Under the pieces are notes generated by a model. It did no database searches. It had not been told where the DNA came from and saw nothing but the letters and a program-made list of their open reading frames with translations. Both the position numbers and the translations under genes were made by a program. Shown here one piece after another: positions 1 to 13,387 of a stretch of DNA of 64,000 nt. How positions within the stretch are numbered: position 1 is the first letter of the stretch; every line of letters starts with the position of its first letter. This DNA comes from Symbiodinium microadriaticum. Taxonomy: Eukaryota > Sar > Dinophyceae > Suessiales > Symbiodiniaceae. The stretch lies in NCBI GenBank assembly GCA_001939145.1, contig LSRX01001553.1, positions 54,976 to 118,975 on the forward strand, in the 5' to 3' direction.

Positions 1-39
1 GAGCTCCAATAGAGCTCTGTGGTGATCGGCAGCCGAACG

Positions 40-560
40 AACACATACATACATACATACCTACGTACGTACGTACATACATACCTACCTACATACATGT
101 GTATATATATATATGTATATATAGATGGTTCTATATGTTCATTCATATATATATATATAGATATGATGTGTGTTATGTTATGTTATGTTATGTTATGTTA
201 TGTTATGTTATGTTATGTTATGTTTTATAATGTTATGTTGTGCTATGTTATGGTACATTATCTATGTATGTATGTGTATACACATTTGTATATATGTATA
301 TGTATATGCTTGTTATTTGTTCATTCATTTGTTTACTTATCTTTGTTGTATTTATTTGTTCAAGTACTTACTTATTTATATCACTTGTTTACTCATTTAC
401 TTCCTTATTCTTCATGTATTTCTTCCTGTATGTACATCTTTGTTTTATCTATGATACAGATACATATATGCCGGCATCGAGAGTCACGGCATGCATTCGG
501 CTGCCTTCAAAATTGCCAAAAAATAAAATCAACACTTACTGACTTACTACTGATGTGCTC
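40..560. repeat. Microsatellite block at the left edge
   Basis: The stretch opens with degenerate (TACA)n and (TACC)n tracts, passes through TA-rich dinucleotide runs, then a nearly perfect pentanucleotide TTATG array around 170-250, and ends in T-rich low-complexity sequence. Long open frames across it encode Tyr/Cys/Val/His strings and are not genes. Confidence 0.9.
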
Positions 561-599
561 CAAGGATCCCTCGTCGAAGATAAGTGTGTGAGCACCTTC

Positions 600-3500
600 G
601 TAACAAGCCTTCATGTTTGCGAAACTACAAAAGACCCGATAAACTCCGTTGGAGTAGGGATAGCTGCGGCAGGCACAGGCTGTCAGGACCGTCAGCCCGA
701 AAGTGCAGAGCGAGTAACAACAGCAGCCTCCACGGTCTAGAGAGCTTGCATTTCGCGGAACGATTGCAAAGATCTCAGGGCTGTGGCCCCGGCCTGATAG
801 CCGCCGTTCCCTGTTCTTGGGAGTCCGCGGATGGCATCAACTTGCACCCAGTAGCCCATCTTAGCCGCGAAAGATGCATCAACTCAGCATCTCGCTGGCA
901 CATCGATGCAAAAGCATATACGATGTACTACGAACTAGGGCTGTCTTACCTCAGCGGTGGCAACGATTCCTGCACCGTCGCATACTTCATGTCGTCTTGC
1001 TTTCCAATCTAGCCAAATACATGCTTTCTACCGAAGGAAGAGAGCATCCGAGTCTACTATATATTATATATGTGACATATGATATATTATATATTCTATA
1101 TTACATATGATATATTATGTATTATATATATATATATATATATCATACATGACAGCCGAAGCTCCGGCCTGGGGCGCCTGGGTCCGCCCCTTTTCATTGC
1201 CAGCGACAGCGGGAGCAGACTCCTCGCCTGGCAGAGTTGATACAGCTCCCTGTCCCTCATATCCCCCCTCATAAAAACAGCCCAGAATAATTACCAGTAG
1301 AAATACTGCTCCTCACCGTTCCTTCATGCAAGCATAGTTGACATAGTATTGCGCATGGTTGCCACAGTAAAGTGCGCCTCAACACCGGCTAGACTCTAGA
1401 CATCGGGTTGCCAACCGGGCGATTCAAAAAACTCTTCCTGACCCACTTCTGTATCTGTTGCCCCCACACGTCCCTCGCCAATCTTTGTCCTGGAGCTTCA
1501 TGACCACGCTCCATCACAAACGAATGAATACTGCAAAATGTTCGCTAACTTCCATTCGTCTTGCACGGCCTGTCACTGTTTACGAAGGCAGGGCCGTGCG
1601 GCCACTGGTTTTTTCCGGCAACGCCGGCCCTTGGATCACTCGACCTGAAAATCCCCCAGCCTGCCAAAAGAGAACTAAGTGGTGCAACTGACGATGCCTC
1701 TGGCCATGGCGCTCTCCACTTCGGTCGCCTCCCGCTCGCTCACCTGCGGCCTCGAGATCAAGTCCTGTCTTTGTCACAGCACTCGGGCACATGCGCATGT
1801 AGCCACTTTCGAGCTTCAGCCAGGGCGCATTGGCTCGGTCGCTGCCGTGAGAAGCTCACTACCATCCTCAGTTTGGGCTGAGGTGAATCGTGTCGTAAGG
1901 ATTGCGATGCTCAACTTCGCAAGACTTAAGGGAATCTCATGATTCGCGTGAGCGAGATTCAAGCTCAGCCAGTCCTAAGCTTGATGCACTGTCGGAGAGA
2001 TCCAGCGGAATCTTGGCACCCTGGGCTCGGCTTCGCCCCTTGCAAGCCATAATTCCTCTCCATTGGATCTGAAAATCTCGCGGCCCGAGAAGCTTTGAGA
2101 ATAGGAGAGCAGGAGCTACTTTGACCTCAATTTGGTCTGGCCATCTGCTGTTGGTGCTTCGATCGTGCGCGGGTATGTGTTTAATTTCTTGGGACGGGGA
2201 GTACCGGCGTCTTAGATTTCCTTTGAATTCCTCGGTATGGGTAAGATGTCAAGAAACCTGCTGGTTGATTGGCAGGTTACTTTCCACGCACTACTAAAAT
2301 TGAGTGCCAAAGCTACTAAACTATCCCAATTGTTCAATTGTTTCCGGTTGCCATGGCAGAAGTCGTTTGTCAGCTAGTGTCCCTGGCATTGCGCTTGTCA
2401 CGGTTCTTGATTTTGCCTTTGATCTATGCGCCCTTCTCCTTGTTGATCGTGCTCTTGCTCTTGCTGCTGTCATAGTTCTTGTTGTCCCTAGTCCATGTCT
2501 GCCATGCATGCCCGGTCTTCCTTGCAAGTCGTGTTTAGTACATTTACGGTGGCCTCCTTCCTTCCTACCGACCTTGCCCCACACACACACAACGGGAATG
2601 TGAAAGCAAACCTGCTTGCTCATCTCTGGGCGCCAGGCCTGCGGACTCAGAGCCATGATCTAGGGCCGCTGGGGTTGAAGTCACGCCCAGACCCGCCTGC
2701 TACGAGAGTCACGGGAAAAAGGCACTCTGAGAGGGCAACCTGCCTGTGACACTCGCCGCGGCCGCCGGGGCTTCTGGTAAGCCGGAGTGGGCGGCCCTGC
2801 AGTGCCAGAGTCTTTGTTCACAGCCCTCCCTTCGAAACCGCAACCCACCGCCGAGTAAGCGAGAAAATGAGAGATCGCGTGCCCGGAGCAGTTTTTGGGC
2901 GCCGAACCTCGACCCCTCGCACTGAGCCCGGACTGGCTTCCCCCGCTGGCCTTCATCGGACTCCCAGTACTCCGAAGGAGGACCCGCACTCGAACCGGGG
3001 GTCCTCCAGCAAAGGAGCCGGGATGGACAGAAACAACACTCTAAGGGACCTGTTGGAACGTGACTTCGCAACAACATCAAGAAAGACGCAACGTGCCCTC
3101 GAAATCAGCTCACGTGTCTGTCTGCGCGCACGCCTTTTTTTCATCTCTGCTCGAATTTCAAGACTGCAATGTTGCAGTCCTTTTCGGCACGTTGGCCTTC
3201 GGCATTTCTTGATGTCGTGCCAGAACGATAAGGTCTTCAATCCCATGGTCTGAGAAGCTACTGAACGCAGCAGAGATGAACGTGGCAGCTCTCTCCGATG
3301 CTGTGCAGCGAATCTGGCTGACATCCGAACTCGAACTACGGATCCTTTCTTCGAAGGACTTCTTCAGAGGGACAAACCTCCGGCACCCTACTAAGCTCTA
3401 CTATCTTCAGTTCGCAACCAGAGTGACTAGAGAGCATTGACCTTGGGCCTGTAACGCTGTGCAACCGAATTGGTAAGGTTGCAAAGGTTGTGCCAAGCTC

Positions 3501-4990
3501 TCGCCTGGGTCCTTAATCCTAGGAACCGCTCTGCAAGATCACGTGCTGCACTTTTCTCAGGAGAAGCTTCATCCGGCTCACGTTTGCAAGAACCATGGAC
3601 CTGGACTCGATTTTCTGCCTAGCATCTCGGCCAAGCATGTTAACTTCAGTTACTTCACCCATGTCTTTGGCTTTGGGCACAAACAGTTTAGCCTGGTCTG
3701 TCTCATTACATGTTGTCCACAGCTTCGCAGCTGTGGAGACGTAGAGAGGCACATTGTGTTCATGGAGGCAGGTCGAGGATTAGACGGCTAGCTCTAGAAA
3801 CTCAGCAAGGACACATATGTGCCATTTGGTCATGGCAGACGGACTTCGCGAGCGACGCATCCTTCCCGAACAACTGCGGCAGCTCGTTCCTGGCTGGGAG
3901 CTGGCTAGAGTCTGCTAGGTAATGGATGATATACAGTAACATGGCAGAGTGGACAGAATCTCGCTTCGTGCATGCTATTGGACCGGTCCCGAGCTGCCGC
4001 CATGGCCTGCGCAGGCCTGACCCGAGCTGCAGCCGAGCCACTTGATGAAATCCTGCTCCGCCAGCAACTCCTCCAAAAATGGCCAGTTAAAAAATGAAGT
4101 GCAATCCACATTCATTTACTGTTCGCGGCGGCAATGTCCCCATGGATAAAAGAATGTCATTGTGAGCTGAACCATACCAAACCGTCCCAAACTTACAAAG
4201 GTTTCCGCTGTCATAGACAACTCTTCCGCAACTGAGTCCTCATCACGGAAGGTGTGGAAGACATCAGGCTCTGACAAGACCGGAAACCTCGAAACGACAT
4301 GTGTCCCTCTGTCGATGTTTAAATTCTGCGTTTCTATGTCTACCAGTATGTAGATGAAGGCGTACCATCTTTTTCTCTCGCTCGCTCTTGCATCCCACAG
4401 GCTCTGACAGACACCCTTCAGGCTAAATCATGTGCCTTTACATCTTGATGCGTCTGAGCAGCTTTTGCGTTGTCTCGTGCGCGAAGATCCCTAGAAGCCT
4501 GAAGGAATAAGCGATGCCAGGCACGAGACCACGGAAACACGGTCAACGATACGCTATCTTTGATGCTTCCTTTCTTGCGTGTCCATGCAATGTTCTGCGC
4601 TAGCTGATCCCGATGCCTTGTCTGTGACAGGGCGCACTGTTTGTAAGTTTCATGAGTTCCATAAGTTCTTGCTACAGGCAGACATTTGCACATGTGACTC
4701 ACATGTTTCACCAGAACATCTTTGCGACGCGACACAGGAAACAACACGACTCCGGACAGCAAAAGTTGTGCCCACCAGTTGCGAAGTTGCAAAATAATGG
4801 TTTCTGTATGCTTGCACAAGGCAAAAACACACGCGAAGCTCAAAGTCCCACGTGGTCGTACAAAGATAGAATTAGCGACGGTACATACAGACATAAAGAC
4901 CGGCGCTGCTTGGTTGCTCCTTTTTCAGCATCGGTAAAGCTGTGCTGACCTATATCATGGCCTTAGAGCCTAGCAACTTCACATCTGAGC
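600..4990. other. Stretch without a supportable gene
   Basis: Frames in this stretch are short and of skewed composition on both strands, and none shows a good pairing of splice sites with protein-like sequence. An AT-rich TATATAT tract lies at about 1,060-1,145 and a short CACACA run near 2,580. A GGTTCGAGT B-box-like word near 2,995 (minus strand) lacks a tRNA fold. Confidence 0.5.
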
Positions 4991-4995
4991 AAATC

Positions 4996-5022
4996 CCTAA
5001 CATCCCTAAACCCTAAATAACC
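4996..5022. repeat. Interstitial telomere-like CCCTAAA words
   Basis: Three partly degenerate CCCTAA(A) units in a row, the last two perfect (CCCTAAACCCTAAA). Dinoflagellate telomeres use TTTAGGG, so this is a short interstitial telomere-like tract, perhaps from break repair. Confidence 0.6.
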
Positions 5023-5196
5023 ACAGCAGCCAGTCGACAAGTCATTTCCAGCCCTCAAGCACAAGGCCTCCGTACGACGTCGAGCTTCTTGTTGATGGTA
5101 TTGCCGCCTGAGCAGAAGCCCTATCACTTCGTCGTTATCAGTGATCGCCCTACGCCCTAAACTGGCCCTAAAAGTGGATAAAGTGGCAGTTCACAG

Positions 5197-5583
5197 GTGG
5201 GCCATGCCAAAATGCCCAAACCACTAGGCTACTCTCGGAGCTTCAAGGGCCTGAACGAACTACATGAAGTTGACGACCCAGACTCAGGCATCGATGACGA
5301 CTGGCGCCGAAAGCAAAAACTTTTTCCAGTCAACACCATACATGACGCCACGCCGCCTTTGTTGAAGAGCGTGCTGCGTTGGGTCAGCAATCGCACTGGC
5401 TCGCATTTCCTAAGTAAGGCTGAGTTGGACGGCGATCACCGGAAGACTAAGCTGGAACGCATCCCACCAAAGGCAGAGCCACTCGGCACCGTCGGCGCCG
5501 CCCTCCGCCATGGAGGTCTCGATGGCAGAGAGTGTGGCGACCATGTGATGGGTCTCCTGCACAACGCATCTGCTTGTGTGTAG
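5197..5583 (+). CDS. Hypothetical ORF or exon, 128 codons
   Basis: An ATG-started open frame of 128 codons with balanced charge, including an acidic segment DDPDSGIDDDW near residues 27-37 and a lysine/arginine-rich middle. It does not overlap the minus-strand exons just to its right. I do not recognise a family. Antisense frames are also partly open, a common effect in this GC-biased DNA, so the strand is uncertain. If real it is a convergent neighbour of the minus-strand gene at 5.6-6.2 kb. Confidence 0.3.
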   Translation: MGHAKMPKPLGYSRSFKGLNELHEVDDPDSGIDDDWRRKQKLFPVNTIHDATPPLLKSVLRWVSNRTGSHFLSKAELDGDHRKTKLERIPPKAEPLGTVGAALRHGGLDGRECGDHVMGLLHNASACV

Positions 5584-5621
5584 GCGCAAAAAAGTGAAAG
5601 GCGGAGTCCTCCACAACTCGA

Positions 5622-6158
5622 TCAAAAAGGTTCGACTGCCAAGGCATCTTCCAAAGGCGCGGCTCGAAGTCGGCCTCGTGTCCCATGCTTTGAGCCTGCC
5701 GAGATCATCCCCAGCGGCTGCTACGCAGGGTCGTCTCGCGCCGACAGGAAGGCGCAACAACGGTCAGAAGCGAGCAGGGTCAAACCAAGACGAGCACAAG
5801 CTGCCTTCGTGAGCAGGTCCCTTGCTTGATCGGCGCGGAAAGTGACTTTCTTGACGTTGGGGTCATAGAGCTCCTGCCCAACCACACTTACGGATCGGGC
5901 TTGAGGCTCTGGGCGCTCTGGACTGACCCACTCCTGCAGGGCGCTGCGGATCACGCCCCAGCAATCATCGAGAGCCTCGTGTTGGACCAGCAGTCGGACG
6001 TCCCTTCCAAGCCCAAACCCAGAAGCCACAAGTGTCGAGCTCGTGCAGGGTAGCGCCTGATAGGCCTGCTTGGAAGCAGAGTCGGCCGGAATCACTAAGT
6101 TGACCAGCGTGGTGAGGAGAACCGCAACACCTTCGTGAAGCTCTGAGAGCTCGAGGGC
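5622..6158 (-). CDS. 3' end of an unidentified gene, two exons
   Basis: Minus-strand exon 5,892-6,158 reads protein-like sequence (for example LLTTLVNLVIPADSASK, then RDVRLLVQHEALDDCWGV) and stops at a strong donor GTAAGT (5,886-5,891) in phase 0. The proposed last exon, 5,622-5,720, follows acceptor GCGTAG or GTAGCAG, also phase 0, and ends ...DALAVEPF-stop. The intron is about 165 bp. No family recognised. The 5' end is missing: the frame opens after a TGA at 6,159-6,161, and upstream exons probably lie at 6.2-7.1 kb. An alternative reads more of the intron as coding, because the frame stays open past the donor. Confidence 0.45.
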
Positions 6159-6177
6159 TCAAAGGCTCATCTTCCTA

Positions 6178-6306
6178 CATCTCCCCCCACCTCTGCAACT
6201 CATCGACACCCCCATACACAGGAGGAAACTGGGGGGGGTGAGCCTGCAGCGGGGGATCTATCTGAGCTTGACCCTCAATGCAGGTGCTACCCACGCACAA
6301 GATCAA
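6178..6306 (-). CDS. Candidate exon, unidentified
   Basis: A minus-strand open segment with protein-like, proline-rich sequence ending VYGGVDELQRWGEM just before an in-frame TAG (6,175-6,177). The next exon of the presumed gene starts only about 20 bases further on, too close for an intron. Either a donor lies earlier, or the TAG marks decay. Confidence 0.3.
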
Positions 6307-6846
6307 TATCAGGAGATCAGGGGAAATGGAAAAGAGATGATGCTTGTGCCTGCACTTTGGGGGGAAACTGATGCTAGCTCTGAAACCCGAAGCTGTAAAC
6401 CCGAAACCAGCGGCAGCTACGGAGCGAAACCGAACCCTGGCTCGGACAAGCTACGCAGCTACCCGAAAAAGCAATCTAGTCAGAAGACAGTATGCAAAAT
6501 ACGGCCAGAGAATATTCAGAACCCCAGCGGCAGCTTCAAAAACTCTACAACAGCCTTAAGAATGGATTCATGAGGGCAAGCAAGTATCTGCTAGCGCTGC
6601 TCGCAACAACGAGTGGCTTATCTCACGGCGCAATCCGCACACAAAGAAAGCTTTAAATAGATGGCTGCATGACCCTTGCACAACTTTGGAATTAATTGCA
6701 GTGCCACAGCAGGATGCTTGGTGTGCTTGGTATGCACAAGAGAACACTCAGGGCGGCGAGCGTGACATTGAACCTGATGTTCGCAATGAGAGAGTCGGAT
6801 GAAGACCGTGTGTGTTGATGTGCAAGCTCGTGCGAGCGGTGAGTAC

Positions 6847-7066
6847 CAACCAACTCAACGCAAGTATCGCGTCCAAGCCCGGCGGGCCAATACTTGCCGC
6901 CGCTATTGAAGAAGGGAGATTCGAGACCAAAGCAGGAACGCGAGAATCCCTGCTAAAAATTTCGAAGATTCTGTTTCTTAGTTCAGACATGCCACAGTTC
7001 ATCGCAAGAGTGTCGAACGTTGCTTCCTTGTCCACGATTGGATTGCTGCAGTTCGTGGCCAGGAGC
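6847..7066 (-). CDS. Candidate helical-repeat exon
   Basis: A minus-strand exon bounded by a possible acceptor (GTGTTGAG, 7,067-7,074) and donor GTACTC (6,841-6,846). The translation is rich in amphipathic helices, with segments LLATNCSNPIVDKEATFDTL and NRIFEIFSRDSRVPALV, loosely like ARM/HEAT-type repeats. It is probably an upstream exon of the gene ending at 5.6 kb, as strand and spacing fit. The family is inference only. Confidence 0.4.
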
Positions 7067-7339
7067 CTCAACACAATTCAGAGAACAGCTCCCTCCGATA
7101 TGCCAGGCAGCAAAGATTTGAAGCAAGTTTTGCGCCCTCCCCAGCTCCCGGCATGCATCGGCAGGCCCATCCTGCCTCCAACTGCTTTCCGTTTTCCGTT
7201 GTGCAGGTCCCAGCTCGTGTGTCGGACAAAGGCAACTATCTGGCTTTCCTTTACTGTTCTGACCCCATTACAGAGTTCCCGAACCGAGAAGGCAGTTAAA
7301 CATGCTCAGCATATGTATGTATGCATGCATGGTAGGTGG

Positions 7340-7716
7340 GCAGACAGGCAGGCAGGCAGGCAGGCAGGCAGACAGCCAGGCATTCAGTCAGGCAATCAGG
7401 CAGGTAGGTAGGTAGGTGTGTACAGTATATAGGTTGATGTGTGTAGGTGTCTGTATCTGTTATCTACATCCGTATCTGTATCTGCATCTGCATCTGTACG
7501 TGGATGTGCATATGTATCTGTCTGTATATGTATATCTAACTAAATGTAGATGTATACGTATATGTACGTGCCTGTGTCTGTGAATGCGTGTGTGTGTGTG
7601 TGTGTGTGTGGTGTGTGTGTGTGTGTGTGTGCGCGTGTGCATGTGCGTATGTGTTTGCGCGTGCATGTATGTGGTGTGCGTGTGTATTTGTATACGCACG
7701 AGTCGTGTATACATGC

Positions 7717-7764
<48 letters not shown>

Positions 7765-7765
7765 G

Positions 7766-7810
<45 letters not shown>

Positions 7811-7842
7811 GTACATATACATATACATATACATATACATAA

Positions 7843-7908
<66 letters not shown>

Positions 7909-7930
7909 GCGTATACATATACAAATACAA

Positions 7931-7995
<65 letters not shown>

Positions 7996-8043
7996 CATAC
8001 AGACATACATACATACACACACACATATACACATACACTGCAC

Positions 8044-8104
<61 letters not shown>

Positions 8105-8190
8105 TATACATATACATATACATACACATATACATATAAATATGTGTACATACATACACACACATACACATACACTGCACATACACATAC

Positions 8191-8224
<34 letters not shown>

Positions 8225-8226
8225 GC

Positions 8227-8257
<31 letters not shown>

Positions 8258-8540
8258 TATATATATAATAATAATAATAGTAATAATAGTAATAATAATA
8301 ATAGTAATGATAGTAATAATAGTAATAATAATATAATAGTAGTAGCAGTAATAGAAATCATAATACGGCAAGTAGGCTTAACAAATAACTATCGCAGAAA
8401 GAAATTTAACTTTAACAAAACCAACGCCAAACTTTCGCGAAAGGCACATTTAGCATGCAGTTGTCGTTTTATATAAATTATGCCACAAGGGGCTTGAGAT
8501 CAACTACCATATATATACATGTACATATACATACAAATAG

Positions 8541-8592
<52 letters not shown>

Positions 8593-9020
8593 GTGTATAT
8601 GTATGCATGGATGCATGTATGTATGTATGTATGTATGTATGTAGGTAGGTAGGTAGGTAGGTAGGCAGGCAGGTAGGTAGGTAGGTATGTATGTGTACAC
8701 ATATACATACATACATACCTACCTACATACATACATACATGCATACATACATACATAGATACATACATACATCCATCCATGCATGCATACATACATGCAT
8801 ACACACATACATACATACATACATACATACATACATGCATACATACATACATACGTACATACATACATACATACATACATACATACATACATACACAAAA
8901 ACACACATACACACGTACATTACATACATTACACGCTTTATTTACATTACATGCATTACACACATAGCATAACATAACATAACACAACATGACATAACCT
9001 AACATAACATAACATAACGC
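7340..9020. repeat. Large compound microsatellite
   Basis: In order: GGCA/GGTA tetramers (7,340-7,420), (TG)n (7,590-7,640), a very long ATACAT hexanucleotide array (about 7,715-8,260, with an ACACAT sub-block at 8,040-8,105), trinucleotide AAT/AGT (8,265-8,345), unique sequence (8,350-8,500), ACATAT again, ATGT then AGGT then ACAT tetramers (8,600-8,900), and a CATAA pentamer array (8,955-9,020). All long frames here are repeat translations. Confidence 0.95.
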
Positions 9021-9281
9021 AACAGCAACATACGTGTGCCAGACGAGCTCTTACCAAACTAAGATCTGCACAAATCAGGCAGGCACACAGAACAGTGTTC
9101 TGGAGGAGTTTCAATCTCGACCCCAGGTCGTAAAGTTTATCGATCTAGCACCCTCCCCACTGGTCCCCGCTTCCCACCAAGCAGCGTGGTGCCGCCGAAT
9201 GCGGCTGCCATGGCGCCCACAGACGAGAACCTTGCCGGGCAGCCACTTCCGACCCTTTGCGGTGTGAGGGCTTCCCTTTTG

Positions 9282-9846
9282 TTAAGTCAGGGGGTGATCC
9301 TGTGACACTGGCCCGAAGGCAGGAACAACCAAAACAGGAAGCTGTGACTCGACCGTTCTGGATACTTCTGAAGCTGAATAACTGCAGTCCACTATGAAAG
9401 CTTCCGTGTTCTCTGACAAGAAGCGTGGTGGAGTGTTCCCGCACGAAGACACCGATGAAAACCCACACGAACCTTGCCCAGGTGTCAAAAAGGATGGGTG
9501 CGCGGAGCAGTCGGCGGTCTTGTGCAGCCAAGCTTCGTAATCAGACATAAGCCGATCAAGTCATCAAGGTAGCAACTATCCTGCGGAGGCAGCTTTGCTT
9601 TGGCATGCGATTTTCCCTGACTGAGCAGTGTGCCACCCTGGTGCAAGTTCGAAAGGTGTTGACACAGGTCTTCAAGCATTCCAACGAGTTGCACACATCA
9701 GGATCGCTGCTTATGCCCCACAAACACATAAGGTTTAGTCTCGGTTGCAGCCGTGGCTCTACAAGGCCACGGACCACTCTCGCCATGACTTGCCCGATCA
9801 TGAGGCCCTGGATCCGGTTGAGATCAGAAACCATAGCAGAGCCCAC
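9282..9846 (-). CDS. Candidate minus-strand exons, unidentified
   Basis: Three overlapping minus-strand frames look partly protein-like. One covers 9,556-9,846 and begins MVSDLNRIQGLMIGQVMARV. One covers 9,485-9,694 and contains EDLCQHLSNLHQGGTLLSQG. One covers 9,282-9,548 and begins MSDYEAWLHKTADCSAH. At most parts of each can be real. I could not settle the splicing and recognise no family. Confidence 0.25.
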
Positions 9847-9849
9847 GTA

Positions 9850-12800
9850 CCTGGTAGGGTTTCAAACCACTGCTCGGGTGAGTCTTACTTTGAATTGGAT
9901 TTACTGCACATTCAGACAAGCGGCATCGTGATCAGGAATGGCGCAGTTCCAGCGACGGCAGCAGCTCGCCGTGGAACGATTCCCCCCCAGCCATGCCAGC
10001 CTTCGAGCTGCGCTCGTGCTGGGGAAATGATCTTATGCGACTGGGACGACAAAGTTTGCAGATGTACGTCCGGGACACCAGTACCGACATGGCACCATTG
10101 ACAACAAATCCAAACTAGACGACGGACAGATGCGACACAAGCGACGCAACCGTTAGCATCGTGCGTGTCACTGCAAAGCCAAGGCAGCACAGGTGATGAA
10201 CACCTGTGGCTAGGGTTGACTTTGACAGGCCCCGCATCTGAAATTTTCCACGACGGCAGCTTCAAAAGAGAAGCAGCCAATCTCACACGGCCGCTATGTT
10301 CCCTGACCATCCATCAATGCCCCTCACATGGCGCCGCAGAACAGCTTAGGCATGAGTGCCAGCAATAAAAGGGAGCTTGCAGCCAAGCTCTAAGATTTCA
10401 AGAGCGCCAGAAACCAATGCCAAGTTACCCAGCTGGAAGGCCAGGAGGTAGGCCAGCAATCCTCTGGCCACATAGATCACGTGGTCCTTGACAGGTCAGG
10501 CAGATTCGGAGGCTGGGACATGGACATGGCTTGAGTGCCAACATCGCGAGAGGACGATGAAGGTGTCCATGCCTACTTCGAGAAGGAGGAAGGAAAGGGT
10601 CAACCGTCTGAGCTTGCCCTCAGAACTCCCCCAGAGCTGATTGTGAAGGCCGACGCTTTCAGACCTGCGATTTTCCGACCTCCTGCCTTCTCCAGCAGGT
10701 TCTCGAAGAGCGCTGACCATCCGCCCATCTCTGGTGCAGGCGGCAGTAGATTGCTCTTCGACATCCTGTGCTGTCACTGAGCTACAAGCAGCCCCGTGCC
10801 CTGACGCATGCAGGTGCACTCAGGATGACCCGCACATGATCAGAGGGCCTTGCTTCAGATCTGGCTGGCATCTGCAAGCGTGCTGAATGCTTCTGGTGTC
10901 AGGGGCTTGAACAAGCAACGACCAGAAAGGAGTCGACTGACATCCAAGGCTCTGCTGCTTGATCTTGTCCGCCAGCTCGACCGTTTGTGACACCTCAGCC
11001 ATCCCGAACACGTTGAACGTCCACATCGACCGAACGATTCACTCTTGCTCAACAGCACTGATTAAAATGTTACTTTGGGAAGAGACTAGCAGTCGCCAGG
11101 AATCCCATTTTTCGAATCCGAGCCACCACACGGCTGATGCTGAAGAGGAGGACCTGCGCCACGCGCACGTCCTCCAGGCACGTTCAGCTCGGTGAGAGGG
11201 GAGAGACGTTGAGACGACTTTCTGGATCTGAGCACCTCAAGGTAAGGGACATTGTCGCCGATGTGTCGACTAGTTTAGTTTTTCCAAGGTAAGATTCTTC
11301 GACACCAAGTTTGGGAGAGGGGTTCTGTGCTACACAGAATGCTCGGCAGAGCGCTGCAGGTGCTGGTGTTGTCGGAGGGGTGTTGTGGGTGCTGTCATGC
11401 TGAGAAGAATTTAAAAGAAGCTTGACGCAAATTATTGGATTTGAGTGCGTCAGTCTGAACAGGACGTTGATATGACACTTGGGTGCTGTCAGGGTGCTGC
11501 GTGAGGTACCGATGCTTGCTCGAATGATAATCTACAAACCCAGCCAGAAATATGACTTTTCCCATGGCGTCGGCTATGGACTCGGCTGTCAAAGTGCGGT
11601 GACGCGCTGGGGGCTGTCAGGATGTTGCGGAAGACTGTGAAACAGTTGCAGATTTGAGTGGATGACATGCCGACTTTGTTTAAGGAACTGTTGTCGGACA
11701 AAAGAAACTCAGTGGGCAGCGGATTCTCTTGCACGAAATTCCTAGGATCAAGAAGAAAAGGTGCCCAAGCCCCGGATAAGTTCATGAATTTGGATGCCGT
11801 GGTACAGAGTTTATGCTTGGCCATGGGTGCTCAAGAAACACACAAAGAAAAGAAGAAAGGAAGAGCACTGGCTTTCTGACTTCGTCGGCAATCTTTCTGG
11901 CCTGGGGAGCCCGGGGTAAGCCCTTGATGGCGAGAGGTGCGAGCAACCGTGCATCTTGATAGCGGCCGAACTCCGCGTTAAATCGAAGCGAATAGAAGTG
12001 ATCTGACAGCTCACAAGCGCTTGATGTGCACTCTGTGGGGCTGACCTGACTAGTGGGAGTCGAGATTAAGCTCAAGGCGCCTTGACCCTTTGAGGCTGCA
12101 GCCTGTGTTTGTTCGCAAGATCCTACTGAAGGCATTGTCAACTTAACTTGGCTCCTTCATTACATATTGCGACCTCTTCCACTTCTCCGTAGGTGCGACG
12201 TAAAATCATGAATCCCAGCTGGTCTGCAGGTTGCGGTGCAGTCAGGTTTAGTCGGGGCTGGGAGGTGGGTGGCAGGTGAGATTCTCCGGAGGTGTGAACA
12301 TCATGTGTGCAAAAATGTCAATTTTATCAAGAACAGACCGAACGCTTTGTCCACAAGTAAGTTTCTGCAGTGGTGTGAACTCAGCACCTTTGCTGGTTTC
12401 AGTCGTTTTGAACTGATGCGGTACAAGCAACGACCGAACAAATGTCCCGAACAGCCAGAGGCCCAAGTCCTTGTAGATTGCCATGGCCTCCCCCTTTGTG
12501 ATGTCCTTCCGCGCAGAAGCGAAAGACTTGGTCATCTCCTGGCAGAAATCGATGAGGGCTATGACGGCGAATTGTCGTTTAAGCCTTCGCTTCCAGATTG
12601 ATGACAGCTTCTGCTCTCACTTCAATTTCAAGAATTCTCACGACCTGAGGGAGCCGGGGTAATCCGGGGTGAGCTGGCTTCTCGCCTCGTCTTTGTCTTG
12701 CAAGTCCTTGAAGCTGTTCCTGAGGCTGAGGGCAGGCTCATCCGGAAGCTCAATCTCACACGGCCATGACACAGCCAACCATAGCCAAGTTGCTCCAGCG

Positions 12801-13380
12801 CTTTGACCTCTGCATCATCCAACTCACCATCCGAGGCTGCCTGGCCCAGTCCAAGCACTTGCATCACACTATGAAACCGGCAAATGGTGTGCACTTGATT
12901 TCTATCCCGCCCTCCTATTGCATGCCTTGACGAGCAAATTTAAGGTGACTTGCATCGACTTCAGCCTCAGTTGCATGACACCTAGATAGCAAGAAGACTA
13001 GCAACCCTCCTGCATGCAATCAAAGACTGGTCCAGACAACAAGTCTTGCATCCAAGACGATCGCAGAAAAATGCTTCCTTGCTGTCATCCTACTTTTCCT
13101 GTGAGGGAAGCAATGCTGACACCGATATCGCAAAGCAAGCCACACTTCCTCAATGCTTGGCCTCCTTAGTTTTGCAGGGAACTTTCGGGCAGCGTGGAGA
13201 CGGCCATGCATCTTCTCAGTCGTCTTGGCCGTGTCAAAACATGAGAGCTAGGAAATCGCCGACATGCATGTCCCAGTTGCACTGCACGCATAAGCTTCGC
13301 ATCCATCTCTCCGACGTCCTCGGAGATAGACTCCTGCCACGCGTTCCAAATCCTTGGGGCAGGGCACCGACGAATTCACA
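9850..13380. other. Stretch without a firm gene
   Basis: Frames of 60-130 codons occur on both strands, but composition and splice context do not single any out. The best minus-strand fragment begins MWTFNVFGMAEVSQTVELAD at 11,026. A GTAAGT directly followed by TTCTGCAG sits at 12,354-12,367 on the plus strand without convincing coding sequence around it. Confidence 0.4.
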
Positions 13381-13387
13381 GCAAGTA

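Noticed and set aside
2970-3015. Possible tRNA on the minus strand (GGTTCGAGT B-box-like word)
   Set aside because: No cloverleaf: the word sits in a GGACCC/GGGTCC hairpin with a 13-base loop, and no acceptor stem or A box fits.
7460-8480. Several 150-308-codon frames rich in Tyr/Val/His/Ile
   Set aside because: They arise from the ATACAT hexanucleotide array on both strands.
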